From an uncultured Lachnospiraceae bacterium (GTDB taxonomy: Bacteria; Bacillota; Clostridia; Lachnospirales; Lachnospiraceae): a stretch of DNA of 64,000 bases. A program made the translations under genes and the position numbers. Shown here in pieces: positions 29,104-38,422 of this stretch. The stretch covers positions 19,559-83,558 of the forward strand of contig CAMNSZ010000013.1 in the NCBI GenBank assembly GCA_946557105.1, given 5' to 3'. Position 1 is the first letter of the stretch. Every line of letters begins with the position of its first letter. The notes below the pieces were generated by a model. It ran no database searches and had not been told where the DNA came from. It saw only the letters and a program-made list of their open reading frames with translations.

Positions 29104-30012
29104 TTAATCATTTCCGTATATGTTTACAATCTCCCGTGCCTTTTTCTTCAAAAGCTCTCTTACAGACCGGGGCTTAATCACCTCTATGTATTCTCCATAA
29201 GAAAGCACATAACCTATAAACCATTCCATGTCCGTTACCGAAATGGCGCAATGCAAATCTCCGTTTTCACATTTTTCCACCACCGGCATCTCGTCATATG
29301 CCCTGAAAGCAAGCTCCTTATTCACCTTAAGCGTCACTTTTACAGGCTGTTTACCCGCATTTTCCCTTGCATAAGAATCATCAAGCACTCTTCCTACCTC
29401 TTCCCTTTCAAAGGAATCCGGCAATGCAATTATATCCGATATTCGCTTAAGCTTAAAGAACCTATAATCCTTTCTCCATTCACAGAACGCATATAAATAC
29501 CATGCCTGATTTTTAAAACACAGCTTTAAAGGTTTTATGCGACGCCTTGTTGTCTTTTGTCTGCTGCCTGAATACTCAATTTCTGCATATCTACATTGCA
29601 AAATGGCAGTCTTCAATTGATAAAACAATTTTTCCGCTTGGGCTTCATCCCCCCAAGCGGAAAAGGATATCTCAATCCAATCCTGCGCCTTACTCCCAAA
29701 AAAGCTTTGCAGCTTATCAAGGACTGCATTTTCATCTCCAACCCCAAGCTCCTTCAAAGCCCAAAGAGCTTCCATAACCTTAGTCTTTTCGTCAGCCGTC
29801 AAAACCGCCCTGTCAAGCACATAATCCGGCAGAAGGGAAATTCCTCCGTTCTTGCCCCGATTTGTATATACCGGGATTCCCGCCAAAGACAGCCTATCCA
29901 AATCCCGATAAATCGTCCTCTCCGTGACCTCCAGTTTTTCTGCCAGCTCCTTTGCCGTCACCTGCGGTTTATCCATTAAAAGATATACCATTCTAAACAG
30001 TCTGTTTACCAT
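29104..30012 (-). CDS. YafY-family regulator with HTH and WYL domains
   Basis: A 302-residue transcription factor. A DeoR-like winged helix lies at 5-60 (VTAKELAEKLEVTERTIYRDLDRLSLAGIPVYTNRGKNGG). A WYL domain lies about 135-210 (LKLCFKNQAWYLYAFCEWRKDYRFFKLKRISDI), and a C-terminal WCX extension follows. WYL domains bind ligands or nucleic acids. Its first 20 bases overlap the end of the ClbS/DfsB gene, so the two are translationally linked. The palindrome in their shared promoter is the probable binding site. Confidence 0.93.
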   Translation of the reverse strand: MVNRLFRMVYLLMDKPQVTAKELAEKLEVTERTIYRDLDRLSLAGIPVYTNRGKNGGISLLPDYVLDRAVLTADEKTKVMEALWALKELGVGDENAVLDKLQSFFGSKAQDWIEISFSAWGDEAQAEKLFYQLKTAILQCRYAEIEYSGSRQKTTRRRIKPLKLCFKNQAWYLYAFCEWRKDYRFFKLKRISDIIALPDSFEREEVGRVLDDSYARENAGKQPVKVTLKVNKELAFRAYDEMPVVEKCENGDLHCAISVTDMEWFIGYVLSYGEYIEVIKPRSVRELLKKKAREIVNIYGND

Positions 30013-30544
30013 TTACCTTCTTCCTATGCGCTTTTATTTTTTTCATTGCCCAATCATAATGGCTGCTTGTCGCGCTGACAAAATAAGAGCCTAAGGTGCT
30101 TCCGCCGACCCAGTCAAACGCATTCCTTTCAAACAATTCTTCCTCCGTCTTTGCCCTGATTGCCTCCATGCATTTTCCGTGAGAATCCTTAAATTGCTTC
30201 ATTGCTTCTTCCGGACTGACGCCTTTTGCCCTCTCCCAAAATACCATGTTCATATCCCCATAGGTTTTCCAATTATAGCCCTCCATCAAAAACGGCTTTC
30301 TAATACCTGCTTGATTATTTTCAATCCATTGAAGCAAAAGCTTATGCCATTCATGAAGATGTACCAGAATGTCCCTGAGATTTTTATCTCTCCTCCAGTG
30401 AGCTTCTTTTTTCTTCTCGTCACCCGAAAAATCAAAGGGCGTGTTTAACTCCTCCTGCGTCATGGAGTCAATCAGTTGAAGCAGCTTATCATAATTAGTG
30501 TCAGCCGCCAAAAGTAAATCCTTCTTTGTCTGTGGTCTTCCCAT
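29993..30544 (-). CDS. ClbS/DfsB family four-helix-bundle protein
   Basis: A 183-residue DUF1706 protein: MGRPQTKKDLLLAADTNYDKLLQLIDSM, RDILVHLHEWHKLLLQWI, GYNWKTYGDMN and the C-terminal SYFVSATSSHYDWAMKKIKAHRK. The family includes ClbS, which protects colibactin producers by opening the cyclopropane warhead. Most members, including clostridial ones, are DinB-like proteins of unknown substrate. No colibactin genes are present. It is first in an operon with a WYL regulator, which points to an inducible stress or detoxification role (inference). Confidence 0.92.
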   Translation of the reverse strand: MGRPQTKKDLLLAADTNYDKLLQLIDSMTQEELNTPFDFSGDEKKKEAHWRRDKNLRDILVHLHEWHKLLLQWIENNQAGIRKPFLMEGYNWKTYGDMNMVFWERAKGVSPEEAMKQFKDSHGKCMEAIRAKTEEELFERNAFDWVGGSTLGSYFVSATSSHYDWAMKKIKAHRKKVNGKQTV

Positions 30545-30598
30545 AGCTCCCTCCTATTTAAAAATATGTTATTTGTATGAGCTGATAATACCTCTACA

Positions 30599-30621
30599 AA
30601 TATGACAATATATGTCATATT
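30599..30621. promoter_or_regulatory. palindromic operator upstream of the ClbS/WYL operon
   Basis: Perfect 9-base half-sites AATATGACA and TGTCATATT are separated by five bases. The site overlaps the -10 hexamer and the start region of the promoter, so a bound protein would block transcription. Autoregulation by the WYL protein is the simplest reading. Confidence 0.75.
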
Positions 30622-30647
30622 ATAAAATATTTTTCATTCATTTTCCA
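30619..30647 (-). promoter_or_regulatory. predicted promoter of the ClbS/WYL operon
   Basis: On the minus strand TGGAAA, 17 bases, TATAAT, about 75 bases ahead of the ClbS start. Confidence 0.65.
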
Positions 30648-30678
30648 CACAAATAATATCTTTCCACAAAACAGGGCG

Positions 30679-32022
30679 TTAATGCTCCAACATATTCTCA
30701 ATAAAAATTCCATACCCCTTGGTGCTGTCCTGTATCAGCACATGAGTCACCGCTCCTATAAATTTTCCGTCCTGAATAATGGGCGCTCCGCTCATACCCT
30801 GCACAATACCGCCCGTAATCTCCAGAAGCTCCGGGTCGGTAATTTTCAGCTCTATTCCGCGATTAACATTGTCATGATCCAAATGCAGCGCGGTAATTTC
30901 CACGTCATAATACCTTGTATTACCGTCAACCGTACAGAGAATCTGCGCCGGGGCTTTCTTTATCTCTTGCTTGAAGGCTATAGGAACCGGCTCTTTCGTA
31001 GCAAGCCCAAGCGCTTTCTGATTACAGCTTCCGAATATGCCCCTTTCACTGTTTTCCGTAATGTCTCCTAATATCCTATCGTTTGCATAGACTATTAAGC
31101 CTGTCATTTCTCCGGGATTTCCACTGCTTCCTTTGCGTATATCTACTATCTCCGTCTGGTAAAGCGTTCCGTCGTTTGTATTCATAAGCGTGCTGGTATC
31201 CAAATCATTGATACCGTGTCCCAATGCCCCGAAATTTCCGTTTTCATCAATATAAGTCATGGTGCCTACCCCTTGGGCGTTATCCCTGACCCATGCGCCT
31301 ATTTTATATTTTCCGTTCTGGTCGCGTACCGGCTGGACTTTTAAATCCATAATCTCACCGTTTCTTTCCACTGTTAATACAATTTCTTTCCCACCGCAGT
31401 TTTCAATACTTTCTATAAACACATCCTTCTCCGAAACCTCTTCCCCGTTTAGTTTTTGTATATAATCTCCTGACTTCAGTATATATTTTGACGGAGCGCA
31501 TTTTACGCCGGCTTCGTTTAAAAATTCTCCTTCACCTACCACAAGTATACCGTCCGTCTTTACATAAATTCCCACAGGCGCGCCTACGGGTATGAGCTCC
31601 TGCTCCTCTACAACCTCAATACCCACCTGTTTAAAGGGCAGGAATCCGAAAAGCCGAACCTCCATCAGATACTTTTCCAATCCCCCCGTCCGCATTTTTA
31701 CCGGTTGGTTCAAATCTATGGTAATGGCATTTTTAGGAATATTGCTTGTACCCTGTGTACCGACACTGACAATCTCCGCCTTTGCGGGCACTCCCAGATG
31801 AAATGTCTGCTCTTCGCCCGCCCTCACATACATAGTGGAAGGAATACTGCTGTCTATATAATAGTAACCGGTTCCCCCAAGAGCCGCGCAACTTAAAAAA
31901 AGCGCCGCAATAAGGCAGCCACGGTAAATGCGTATCCTTTTCCTTTTGCGTTTCCATCCGGACAAGAGTTGAGCCATGTCCTCTCCAGCCTGTCTTTTTA
32001 CATTGTCCGTAAATTGTCTCAT
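30679..32022 (-). CDS. spoIVB: SpoIVB serine peptidase
   Basis: Sporulation signalling protease (family S55) made in the forespore; it triggers SpoIVFB cleavage of pro-sigma-K in Bacillus. From ATG 32022 (AGGAG at 10 bases) the protein has 447 residues. It has a membrane anchor near 33-55, a PDZ domain (about 150-235), catalytic His in GHGIND (about 269) and Ser in QGMSGAPI (about 411). It follows recN as in Bacillus, but spo0A is not the next gene. Confidence 0.96.
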   Translation of the reverse strand: MRQFTDNVKRQAGEDMAQLLSGWKRKRKRIRIYRGCLIAALFLSCAALGGTGYYYIDSSIPSTMYVRAGEEQTFHLGVPAKAEIVSVGTQGTSNIPKNAITIDLNQPVKMRTGGLEKYLMEVRLFGFLPFKQVGIEVVEEQELIPVGAPVGIYVKTDGILVVGEGEFLNEAGVKCAPSKYILKSGDYIQKLNGEEVSEKDVFIESIENCGGKEIVLTVERNGEIMDLKVQPVRDQNGKYKIGAWVRDNAQGVGTMTYIDENGNFGALGHGINDLDTSTLMNTNDGTLYQTEIVDIRKGSSGNPGEMTGLIVYANDRILGDITENSERGIFGSCNQKALGLATKEPVPIAFKQEIKKAPAQILCTVDGNTRYYDVEITALHLDHDNVNRGIELKITDPELLEITGGIVQGMSGAPIIQDGKFIGAVTHVLIQDSTKGYGIFIENMLEH

Positions 32023-32102
32023 ATCACACATACTCCTCTGTTTATATCAAAGTAAAATGCATTAACTTGCACCCTAACATATATAACCGCATACTTCCAT
32101 GC

Positions 32103-32138
32103 AAATACGCATCCTTCAAATTAGAAAGATGCGTATTT
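32103..32138. terminator. hairpin between recN and spoIVB
   Basis: An 11-bp stem AAATACGCATC/GATGCGTATTT with a 14-base loop. The T-run is weak, so it may be a partial terminator that separates recN from spoIVB, or a leader structure. Confidence 0.5.
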
Positions 32139-32266
32139 CTTTGCTATCACTTAGTATGTGAGACTTTTTTAATTTTACTTATGGAACATTTGCATTTTTA
32201 TGAAAAATTTTCCAAACCTATCTTCCACATAAGAGCGGCTTACTGCCGTGGCATATGCCAAAGCTC

Positions 32267-33967
32267 TCAATTTCCGGACAAATTTATCTTTTTATAAGTA
32301 AGAGCCTGACTGCGCATCTCCCTTGCGTTGCCAAGCGCCGCCTCCGTGAGACTGTCGCTTCCCAAAAGCCTTGCCAGCTCGGCAAGACTCTCCTCTTCAT
32401 CCATGCGGTGAATATCGGTAATTGTAGTATTGTCCGTACTGCTTTTTTCAATGACAAAATGAATGTCTGCCATCGCTGCAATCTGCGGCAGATGGGTAAT
32501 ACAGATTACTTGATGGGCTCCGGAAACAATATTCATCTGCTCCGAAACCTTCCATGCCGTCTTGCCGCTGATGCCGGCGTCTATTTCGTCAAAAATCAGA
32601 GTATCTATGGAATCCCGTCCTGCAAGAACCGTTTTAATGGCAAGCATAATACGGGATAGCTCGCCGCCGCTGGCCACCTGATTTAAGGGCTTTAGCGCCT
32701 CGCCGGGATTCGTAGAAATCAAAAATTCAACCTCGTCATAGCCCCTCTCGGTTATCTGTCCTTTTGGAATTACGGCAATCTCAAAATCTACCGTCAGAAA
32801 ATTCAAATGCACCAAAGCGTCCTTCAGCTTCTTTGCCAGAATACCGGCATTCCTTCTGCGGACAAGAGACAGTGCCTCACACGCCTCCCAAAGCTTCTTT
32901 TCCGCAGCGGCAAGCTCCTTTTTTAAACCTTCAATATAGATATCATAGTCCTTAAGCTTCTCTAGCAGCTGCTGTCTGGACTCCTTGTATTTCAAAACCT
33001 CCTCCAGCGAACAGGCGTATTTCCCTTTTAAATGGTTTAGGACGTTCAGCCTGTCCTCGACCTGTCTAAAGCTCTCCTCGTCAAACTCACAATCCGCCAT
33101 ATACTCTGACACGTCGCGATTATAATCCGCCAAAAGATTGTCCACTTCGCTCAGCTGCTGCTCCAGCTCCTCCAGTCTGCCGTCATACATAGAGACGCTG
33201 CGTATCGCCCTCAACGCTCTGCTTAAACAGCTGCCTGCTCCCTCCTGTCCGTCATTACCCGTATAACGGTAGCTCTCTGCAAGGCTTTCGGTAATCCGCT
33301 TACCGTTTACCATTTTCCTATAACGCCGCTCCAGCTCCTCGTCCTCACCGGGAACAGGCTTCGCCTCTTCAATCTCCTGAAATTCAAACTCGGCTAAGGA
33401 TTTTTCTCTGGCAAGCTCCTGCTCGTCCATTGTCTCCTCCTCCAGCCGTTTTTTCAGCCCTCTGCACTCCCCGAAGGCTGCCTCCACCGCCATTGCCGGT
33501 TTCAGATATGCTTCCCCACAGTAGGAATCCAATATTTCCATATGCTTTTTTTTGTTGAGAAGTGATTGATGCTCATGCTGACCGTGAATATCAATCAGCA
33601 CCTCGGCAAGCTCCTTCACCTGCTTTGCCGCCACCGTTTCTCCGTTAATTTTGCAGGTGCTTTTTCCCGCCTGCAGCTTACGGCTTATAATGACTGTGCC
33701 ATCCTCCGCTTCTTCCAGCTCGAGCTCTTTCAGCTTCCCTGACACCCTCTCATCCTGCACAAAAAATACCAGCTCCACCAAAGCGCTGTCTGCGCCCTTT
33801 CTAAGCAGCTCTTTATCGAATTTCCCCCCCAGAGCAAGATTTATGGAACCGATTAAAAGGGATTTTCCTGCGCCGGTCTCACCCGTCAGGATATTTAATC
33901 CCTCTCCGAACTCTATTTCCGTTTCTTCCATCAACGCTAAATTTTTCACATGCAAGCTTTGTAACAT
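32267..33967 (-). CDS. recN: DNA repair protein RecN
   Basis: An SMC-like ATPase for double-strand break repair, 566 residues from ATG 33967 (GGGAG site 7 bases upstream). The N-terminus LQSLHVKNLALMEETEIEFGEGLNILTGETGAGKS carries Walker A. A long coiled coil (about 150-370) follows, then the signature QVASGGELSRIMLAIK and Walker B DTLIFDEIDAGISG, ending with QVICITHLPQIAAMAD. Its place between argR and spoIVB is the conserved Firmicutes order. Confidence 0.98.
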   Translation of the reverse strand: MLQSLHVKNLALMEETEIEFGEGLNILTGETGAGKSLLIGSINLALGGKFDKELLRKGADSALVELVFFVQDERVSGKLKELELEEAEDGTVIISRKLQAGKSTCKINGETVAAKQVKELAEVLIDIHGQHEHQSLLNKKKHMEILDSYCGEAYLKPAMAVEAAFGECRGLKKRLEEETMDEQELAREKSLAEFEFQEIEEAKPVPGEDEELERRYRKMVNGKRITESLAESYRYTGNDGQEGAGSCLSRALRAIRSVSMYDGRLEELEQQLSEVDNLLADYNRDVSEYMADCEFDEESFRQVEDRLNVLNHLKGKYACSLEEVLKYKESRQQLLEKLKDYDIYIEGLKKELAAAEKKLWEACEALSLVRRRNAGILAKKLKDALVHLNFLTVDFEIAVIPKGQITERGYDEVEFLISTNPGEALKPLNQVASGGELSRIMLAIKTVLAGRDSIDTLIFDEIDAGISGKTAWKVSEQMNIVSGAHQVICITHLPQIAAMADIHFVIEKSSTDNTTITDIHRMDEEESLAELARLLGSDSLTEAALGNAREMRSQALTYKKINLSGN

Positions 33968-34058
33968 AGTATATCTCCCTAGTACCTTCCCCAAAGCAAA
34001 AATCTACGTCTCCGCCCGATGAGACGCTTATGTAAAAACGGGCTGCGCACTGCGCTTA

Positions 34059-34547
34059 TCATGCCTCATAATCCGTATCCTGCGGCACAACTACCTGCTT
34101 CTCCAACAGCGTGTGTATTTTGTCCATCAGCCGCTGTGTTTCCTCCACGGTACGCACCGCCACCATAATCGTATCGTCCCCTGCAATACAGCCCACAACC
34201 TCGGGAAACTTTATTGCGTCCAACGCCATTGCTACCGCCATCGCCATACCGGATACCGTCTTTACCACCAAGATATTCTGAGCCATGTCCATGGACGCAA
34301 AGCCATCTCTGAGCACGCGTATATACTTATCCTCCATATACCCGTCGTCCTGCTTTAGAATCGCATATTTCGGCCTTCCGTTTCCTGCGGGAACCTTCGA
34401 CAGCTTTAACTCCTTGATATCTCTGGAAACCGTTGCCTGAGTCACCTCAAAGCCCGCCGCCTTTAGACGGCTTGCCAGCTCCTCCTGCGTTTCCACATCA
34501 TACTCTTCAATAATCTCTACTATTTTCCTAAGTCTGGTTTTCTTCAC
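34059..34547 (-). CDS. argR: arginine repressor ArgR
   Basis: A 162-residue arginine-sensing regulator. The winged helix (QEELASRLKAAGFEVTQATVSRDIKELKLSKVP) is at about 18-50. The C-terminal oligomerisation and arginine-binding domain includes VGCIAGDDTIMVAVRT, with the GDDT Asp pair that contacts arginine. It sits upstream of recN as in Bacillus. Nothing unusual. Confidence 0.97.
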   Translation of the reverse strand: MKKTRLRKIVEIIEEYDVETQEELASRLKAAGFEVTQATVSRDIKELKLSKVPAGNGRPKYAILKQDDGYMEDKYIRVLRDGFASMDMAQNILVVKTVSGMAMAVAMALDAIKFPEVVGCIAGDDTIMVAVRTVEETQRLMDKIHTLLEKQVVVPQDTDYEA

Positions 34548-34585
34548 CTGCTTCTTCCTCCAAAAACCTCGCCTGTCCGGACGGG

Positions 34586-35452
34586 CTAGCTATCGCTCAT
34601 CTTCCTGTGCAGCACCTCAAGGAAGCTGACTCTGTTCAGCTGTATAAATTCCGCGCTCTCCTGAGACTTGACAATCTGCATTCTGTCTCCTGTGGAAAGG
34701 ACTATTGCATGCGTTCCGTCAAAGCTCGCCTCCACGGTCTGTATCTGCCCTTCCTTTCCCTCCGGAATTTCTATTTCTATGATATCCTCCGGTGAAAGCA
34801 CTATACTTCTCTGATAAAAAGTATGCGGACAAATGGGTGTCACCATAATGAGCTCCGCCCGCGGCTCTATAATAGGCCCCCCCGCCGACAAGTTATAGCC
34901 TGTCGAGCCGGTAGGCGTGGTGACAATCACCCCGTCGGCATTATAATTTTTTAAAAACTGTCCGTTCACATAAATGTTAAATCTGATTATTTGAAGCGAA
35001 CCGCTCCTCGCTATCACTATATCGTTTAAAGCCCATTCTTCTTCCTTCTCCCCCGTTCCCAGAAAAGCCCTGCCCTTCAGCATCATGCGGCGCTCCTGCT
35101 CATAATCCCCCGTAATAAGCCTGTCCAGCGCCTCCTCCAGATTAACGGGCTCTATCTGGGTCATATATCCCAAAGTTCCCAGATTCACCCCTATAATAGG
35201 GATATGCAGGGCTCTGGTCTCCCTTGCCGCCTGCAGCACCGTACCGTCGCCGCCCAGCACAAGCATACAATCTATATCCGCAAAAACGCCGCCCTCCCCT
35301 TCCTTTTCGTCCAAGGCTTTATCCTTCCAGTCGACCGACTTTATTTTCACGGACACTCTTTGCCCTTTTGCCCTAAGATAATCACGGATATGCTCCGTTG
35401 TGCGAAGCCCTCCGTCCTTATGCTCATTAGTATAAATCAGAAAATGCTTCAT
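34586..35452 (-). CDS. nadK: NAD kinase
   Basis: Phosphorylates NAD to NADP; 288 residues. The GGDGTVLQAAR motif near 70 and NADGVIVTTPTGSTGYNLSAGGPII near 170-195 are diagnostic. The start MKHFLIYTNEHKD is clean. It lies between tlyA and argR on the same strand, in the common Clostridia order. Confidence 0.97.
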   Translation of the reverse strand: MKHFLIYTNEHKDGGLRTTEHIRDYLRAKGQRVSVKIKSVDWKDKALDEKEGEGGVFADIDCMLVLGGDGTVLQAARETRALHIPIIGVNLGTLGYMTQIEPVNLEEALDRLITGDYEQERRMMLKGRAFLGTGEKEEEWALNDIVIARSGSLQIIRFNIYVNGQFLKNYNADGVIVTTPTGSTGYNLSAGGPIIEPRAELIMVTPICPHTFYQRSIVLSPEDIIEIEIPEGKEGQIQTVEASFDGTHAIVLSTGDRMQIVKSQESAEFIQLNRVSFLEVLHRKMSDS

Positions 35453-35530
35453 GACAATCCTCCATACCGGAACGTATTTTACTCAGACATAGCCGGTATA
35501 TCAAAACTTGCGTCGCTCCCTCGCAAATTT

Positions 35531-36412
35531 TTATAGCCTGTGGGACCTTTCAACAACCTCCGAAATTACCTTCTCCCACTCTCTTGTGTGAGACAGACCG
35601 TTTCCCTGCGCAATAATTTGCTTCAGCGCCTCCTCCGCCTCATGCTCCGACAAATTCATTATCTCCCCCGAAGGCTCCCTCTCCTTCATCAGATGCACCA
35701 GATATTCTATATTTCCCTCCGGGCCCTTTATGGGGGAATATTCCAGATGCAGCGGCAAAAAGCCGATACTGTAAGCGTAATCTATGATCTTATGGATTAC
35801 GTCCTCGTGAACCTCCGGCTCCCTCACCACGCCGTTTTTGCCCACCTTCTCCCTGCCTGCCTCAAACTGCGGCTTAATAAGGCATACCATCTGCCCGCCC
35901 TCCCGCAGTAGATTTCTCGCCGGTATGAGTATTTTCGTGAGCGAAATGAACGATACGTCCACACTGGCAAAATCCAGTATGTCGGGAATATCCTTCCTCA
36001 CCATATGCCTGAAATTAGTCTGCTCCATACATACTACCCGTGGGTCGCTGCGCAGCTTCCACGCAAGCTGTCCGTAGCCCACGTCCACGGAATATACCCT
36101 TGCGGCTCCGTTTTGCAGCATGCAGTCGGTAAAGCCGCCTGTGGAGGCTCCGATATCCATACAAATACAGTCCTTTAAATCAAACTGCCACTCCTGCATC
36201 GCCTTTTCCAGCTTCAGCCCTCCGCGGCTCACATATTTAAGCGCGCCTCCCCTGACCTCCAGCTTTATCCCGCTCTCCTCAAACGACGTACCCGCCTTGT
36301 CCTCCTTCTGCCCGTTCACATATACATTACCGGACATAATTATCGCTTTAGCCTTTTCCCTCGAGGGTGCGTATCCTTTATTTACCAAAATAACATCCAA
36401 GCGTTCCTTCAT
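35531..36412 (-). CDS. tlyA: TlyA family rRNA 2'-O-methyltransferase
   Basis: A 293-residue protein with an N-terminal S4 RNA-binding domain (ERLDVILVNKGYAPSREKAKAIIMSGNVYVNGQ) and an FtsJ-like methyltransferase domain (CMDIGASTGGFTDCMLQNGA; VDVSFISLTKI). In mycobacteria TlyA methylates 16S and 23S cytidines. In Firmicutes the usual target is less clear. The gene lies 114 bases downstream of dxs. Confidence 0.95.
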   Translation of the reverse strand: MKERLDVILVNKGYAPSREKAKAIIMSGNVYVNGQKEDKAGTSFEESGIKLEVRGGALKYVSRGGLKLEKAMQEWQFDLKDCICMDIGASTGGFTDCMLQNGAARVYSVDVGYGQLAWKLRSDPRVVCMEQTNFRHMVRKDIPDILDFASVDVSFISLTKILIPARNLLREGGQMVCLIKPQFEAGREKVGKNGVVREPEVHEDVIHKIIDYAYSIGFLPLHLEYSPIKGPEGNIEYLVHLMKEREPSGEIMNLSEHEAEEALKQIIAQGNGLSHTREWEKVISEVVERSHRL

Positions 36413-36526
36413 CTGCGCCTTTGACTCTCCTGCCTCTTGAACCGTAATTCTCCATGTCCAAGCTTATTTGCATACCGCTGTCATACTCTGTCTTTACCTG
36501 TTTTCCCACATCCGCGGCCAGACTTC

Positions 36527-38389
36527 TCAAAGCTCCTTAAGCCTCTCACGGATTCTTTGCGCTATGCTTAAAGCGTCAAGACCGATTTCCTGCTTAAGAA
36601 GCGCGACGTTACCATGCTCCACATAAGCGTCCGGAATACTGATATTGAGATATGCATTGTGTTTTTTGTTGTCGCTCATGCACTCTAAGACCCTCTCTCC
36701 ATAGCCTCCGCAGGCTACATTTTCCTCCATGGACACAATCAGCTTATGACTGCCGCAGGCTTCCAGCACCGCCTCCCTGTCTATGGGCTTTGCAAAGCGG
36801 GCGTTTATTATACTCACCTGATACCCCTCCGCTTTTAAAATATCCCGCACATGCTCTGCGGTACATACCATGCTCCCAATGGCAAAAAGCGCAATTTCAC
36901 CTTCTTTGTATATCCACTCCGCCTTTCCCGGCTCAATAGGCGCCCGGAATTCCCTCAATCCGTCATAAGCCGTTCCTCTGGGATAACGGATTGCTATGGG
37001 CGCCTTAAGATTTACGGCAAATTTCAGCATATCCGAAAGCTCCCACTTATTCTTGGGCGCGCAGATATTCATATTAGGAATTCCCGACAAATATGTAAAA
37101 TCAAAAATACCCTGATGGGTTTCCCCATCGCTTCCCACAAGTCCCGCCCTGTCAATGGCAAAAACCACCGGCAGATTCTGTATGCACACATCATGTACTA
37201 TCTGGTCATACGCCCTCTGCAAAAAGGAAGAATAAACCGCCACAATGGGTATTAAGCCTCCCGCAGCCAGACCTGCCGCAAATGTTACCGCATGCTCCTC
37301 CGCTATCCCTACGTCAAAAAAGCGCTCGGGATACATATTGTGGAAACGTTTTAACCCTGTTCCATCAGGCATCGCCGCCGTAATCGCCACAATTCTCTCA
37401 TCCCGCTGCCCTAGCTTACACATAACGGTAGAAAAAATATCCGTATAATTCGCCACGTTTCTGGGCTTTGACGGAAGACCCGTCTCAATGTCGAAGGGCT
37501 CCGCACCGTGAAATCTTGCAGGATGCCTCTCCGCAGGGGAATATCCCTTACCCTTCTGGGTAATGGCATGTATGATTACCGCGCCCTTTACTCTTTTCGC
37601 CTCATTAATTACCCTTATCAGGCTCTCTATATCATGTCCGTCCACCGGGCCTAAATAAGTAAGGCCCATATCCTCAAAAAACATCCCGGGTATCACCAGC
37701 TGCTTTACGCTGCTCTTTGCACGTCTGATGCGGTTTACCATTCCGTTGCCCCCCGGAGCATTAAGAAGCGCATTATAAATACCCTCCTTTAAATCCTGAT
37801 AACCCGTAGCAGTCCTGATGTTATTCAGGTATTTTGACACGCCTCCCACATTTTCGGATATGGACATATTATTGTCATTGAGAATAATAATAAAATTGGT
37901 TTCCAGCTTAGACGCGTTGTTTAACGCTTCATAGGCCATACCGCCGGTGAGAGAACCGTCTCCGATAACGGATATCACCGTGTTTTTCTCTCCCTTTATA
38001 TCTCTTGCCTTGACAAGCCCCAGCCCCGCCGAAATAGAGGTTGAGCTGTGTCCGGTGTCAAAGGCGTCGCAATTACTTTCTTTTCTTTTGGGGAATCCGC
38101 TCATGCCATGAAATTGGCGTAGACAATCAAAACCGTTCCTTCGTCCGGTTAAAAGCTTATGAGTATAAGATTGATGACCCACATCCCAGATAATTTTATC
38201 CTCCGGCAGGTTCAGAGCAAGATGGAGCGCCATAGTAAGCTCTACCGTTCCTAAATTCGAGCCCAAATGGCCTCCCGTGACACTGATTTTTTTTATCAGA
38301 AATTCACGGATTTCGGCGGCCAGAACCGCTCTGTCCTCCACGGCTATTTTTTTTATATCATTCGCATCTTCAATCTTTTCCAGTAACAT
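36527..38389 (-). CDS. dxs: 1-deoxy-D-xylulose-5-phosphate synthase
   Basis: First step of the MEP isoprenoid pathway, thiamine diphosphate dependent; 620 residues, full length. Landmarks: GHLGSNLGTVELT, WDVGHQSYTHKLLTGR, SVIGDGSLTGGMAYEALNNA (the GDG...N ThDP motif), and FFDVGIAEEHAVTFAAGLA with the catalytic Glu. It is 33 bases downstream of ispA, so consecutive isoprenoid steps are coexpressed. Confidence 0.98.
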   Translation of the reverse strand: MLLEKIEDANDIKKIAVEDRAVLAAEIREFLIKKISVTGGHLGSNLGTVELTMALHLALNLPEDKIIWDVGHQSYTHKLLTGRRNGFDCLRQFHGMSGFPKRKESNCDAFDTGHSSTSISAGLGLVKARDIKGEKNTVISVIGDGSLTGGMAYEALNNASKLETNFIIILNDNNMSISENVGGVSKYLNNIRTATGYQDLKEGIYNALLNAPGGNGMVNRIRRAKSSVKQLVIPGMFFEDMGLTYLGPVDGHDIESLIRVINEAKRVKGAVIIHAITQKGKGYSPAERHPARFHGAEPFDIETGLPSKPRNVANYTDIFSTVMCKLGQRDERIVAITAAMPDGTGLKRFHNMYPERFFDVGIAEEHAVTFAAGLAAGGLIPIVAVYSSFLQRAYDQIVHDVCIQNLPVVFAIDRAGLVGSDGETHQGIFDFTYLSGIPNMNICAPKNKWELSDMLKFAVNLKAPIAIRYPRGTAYDGLREFRAPIEPGKAEWIYKEGEIALFAIGSMVCTAEHVRDILKAEGYQVSIINARFAKPIDREAVLEACGSHKLIVSMEENVACGGYGERVLECMSDNKKHNAYLNISIPDAYVEHGNVALLKQEIGLDALSIAQRIRERLKEL

Positions 38390-38422
38390 ATATTCATCCT
38401 CTTTACTGCCTCTGGTTATGTA

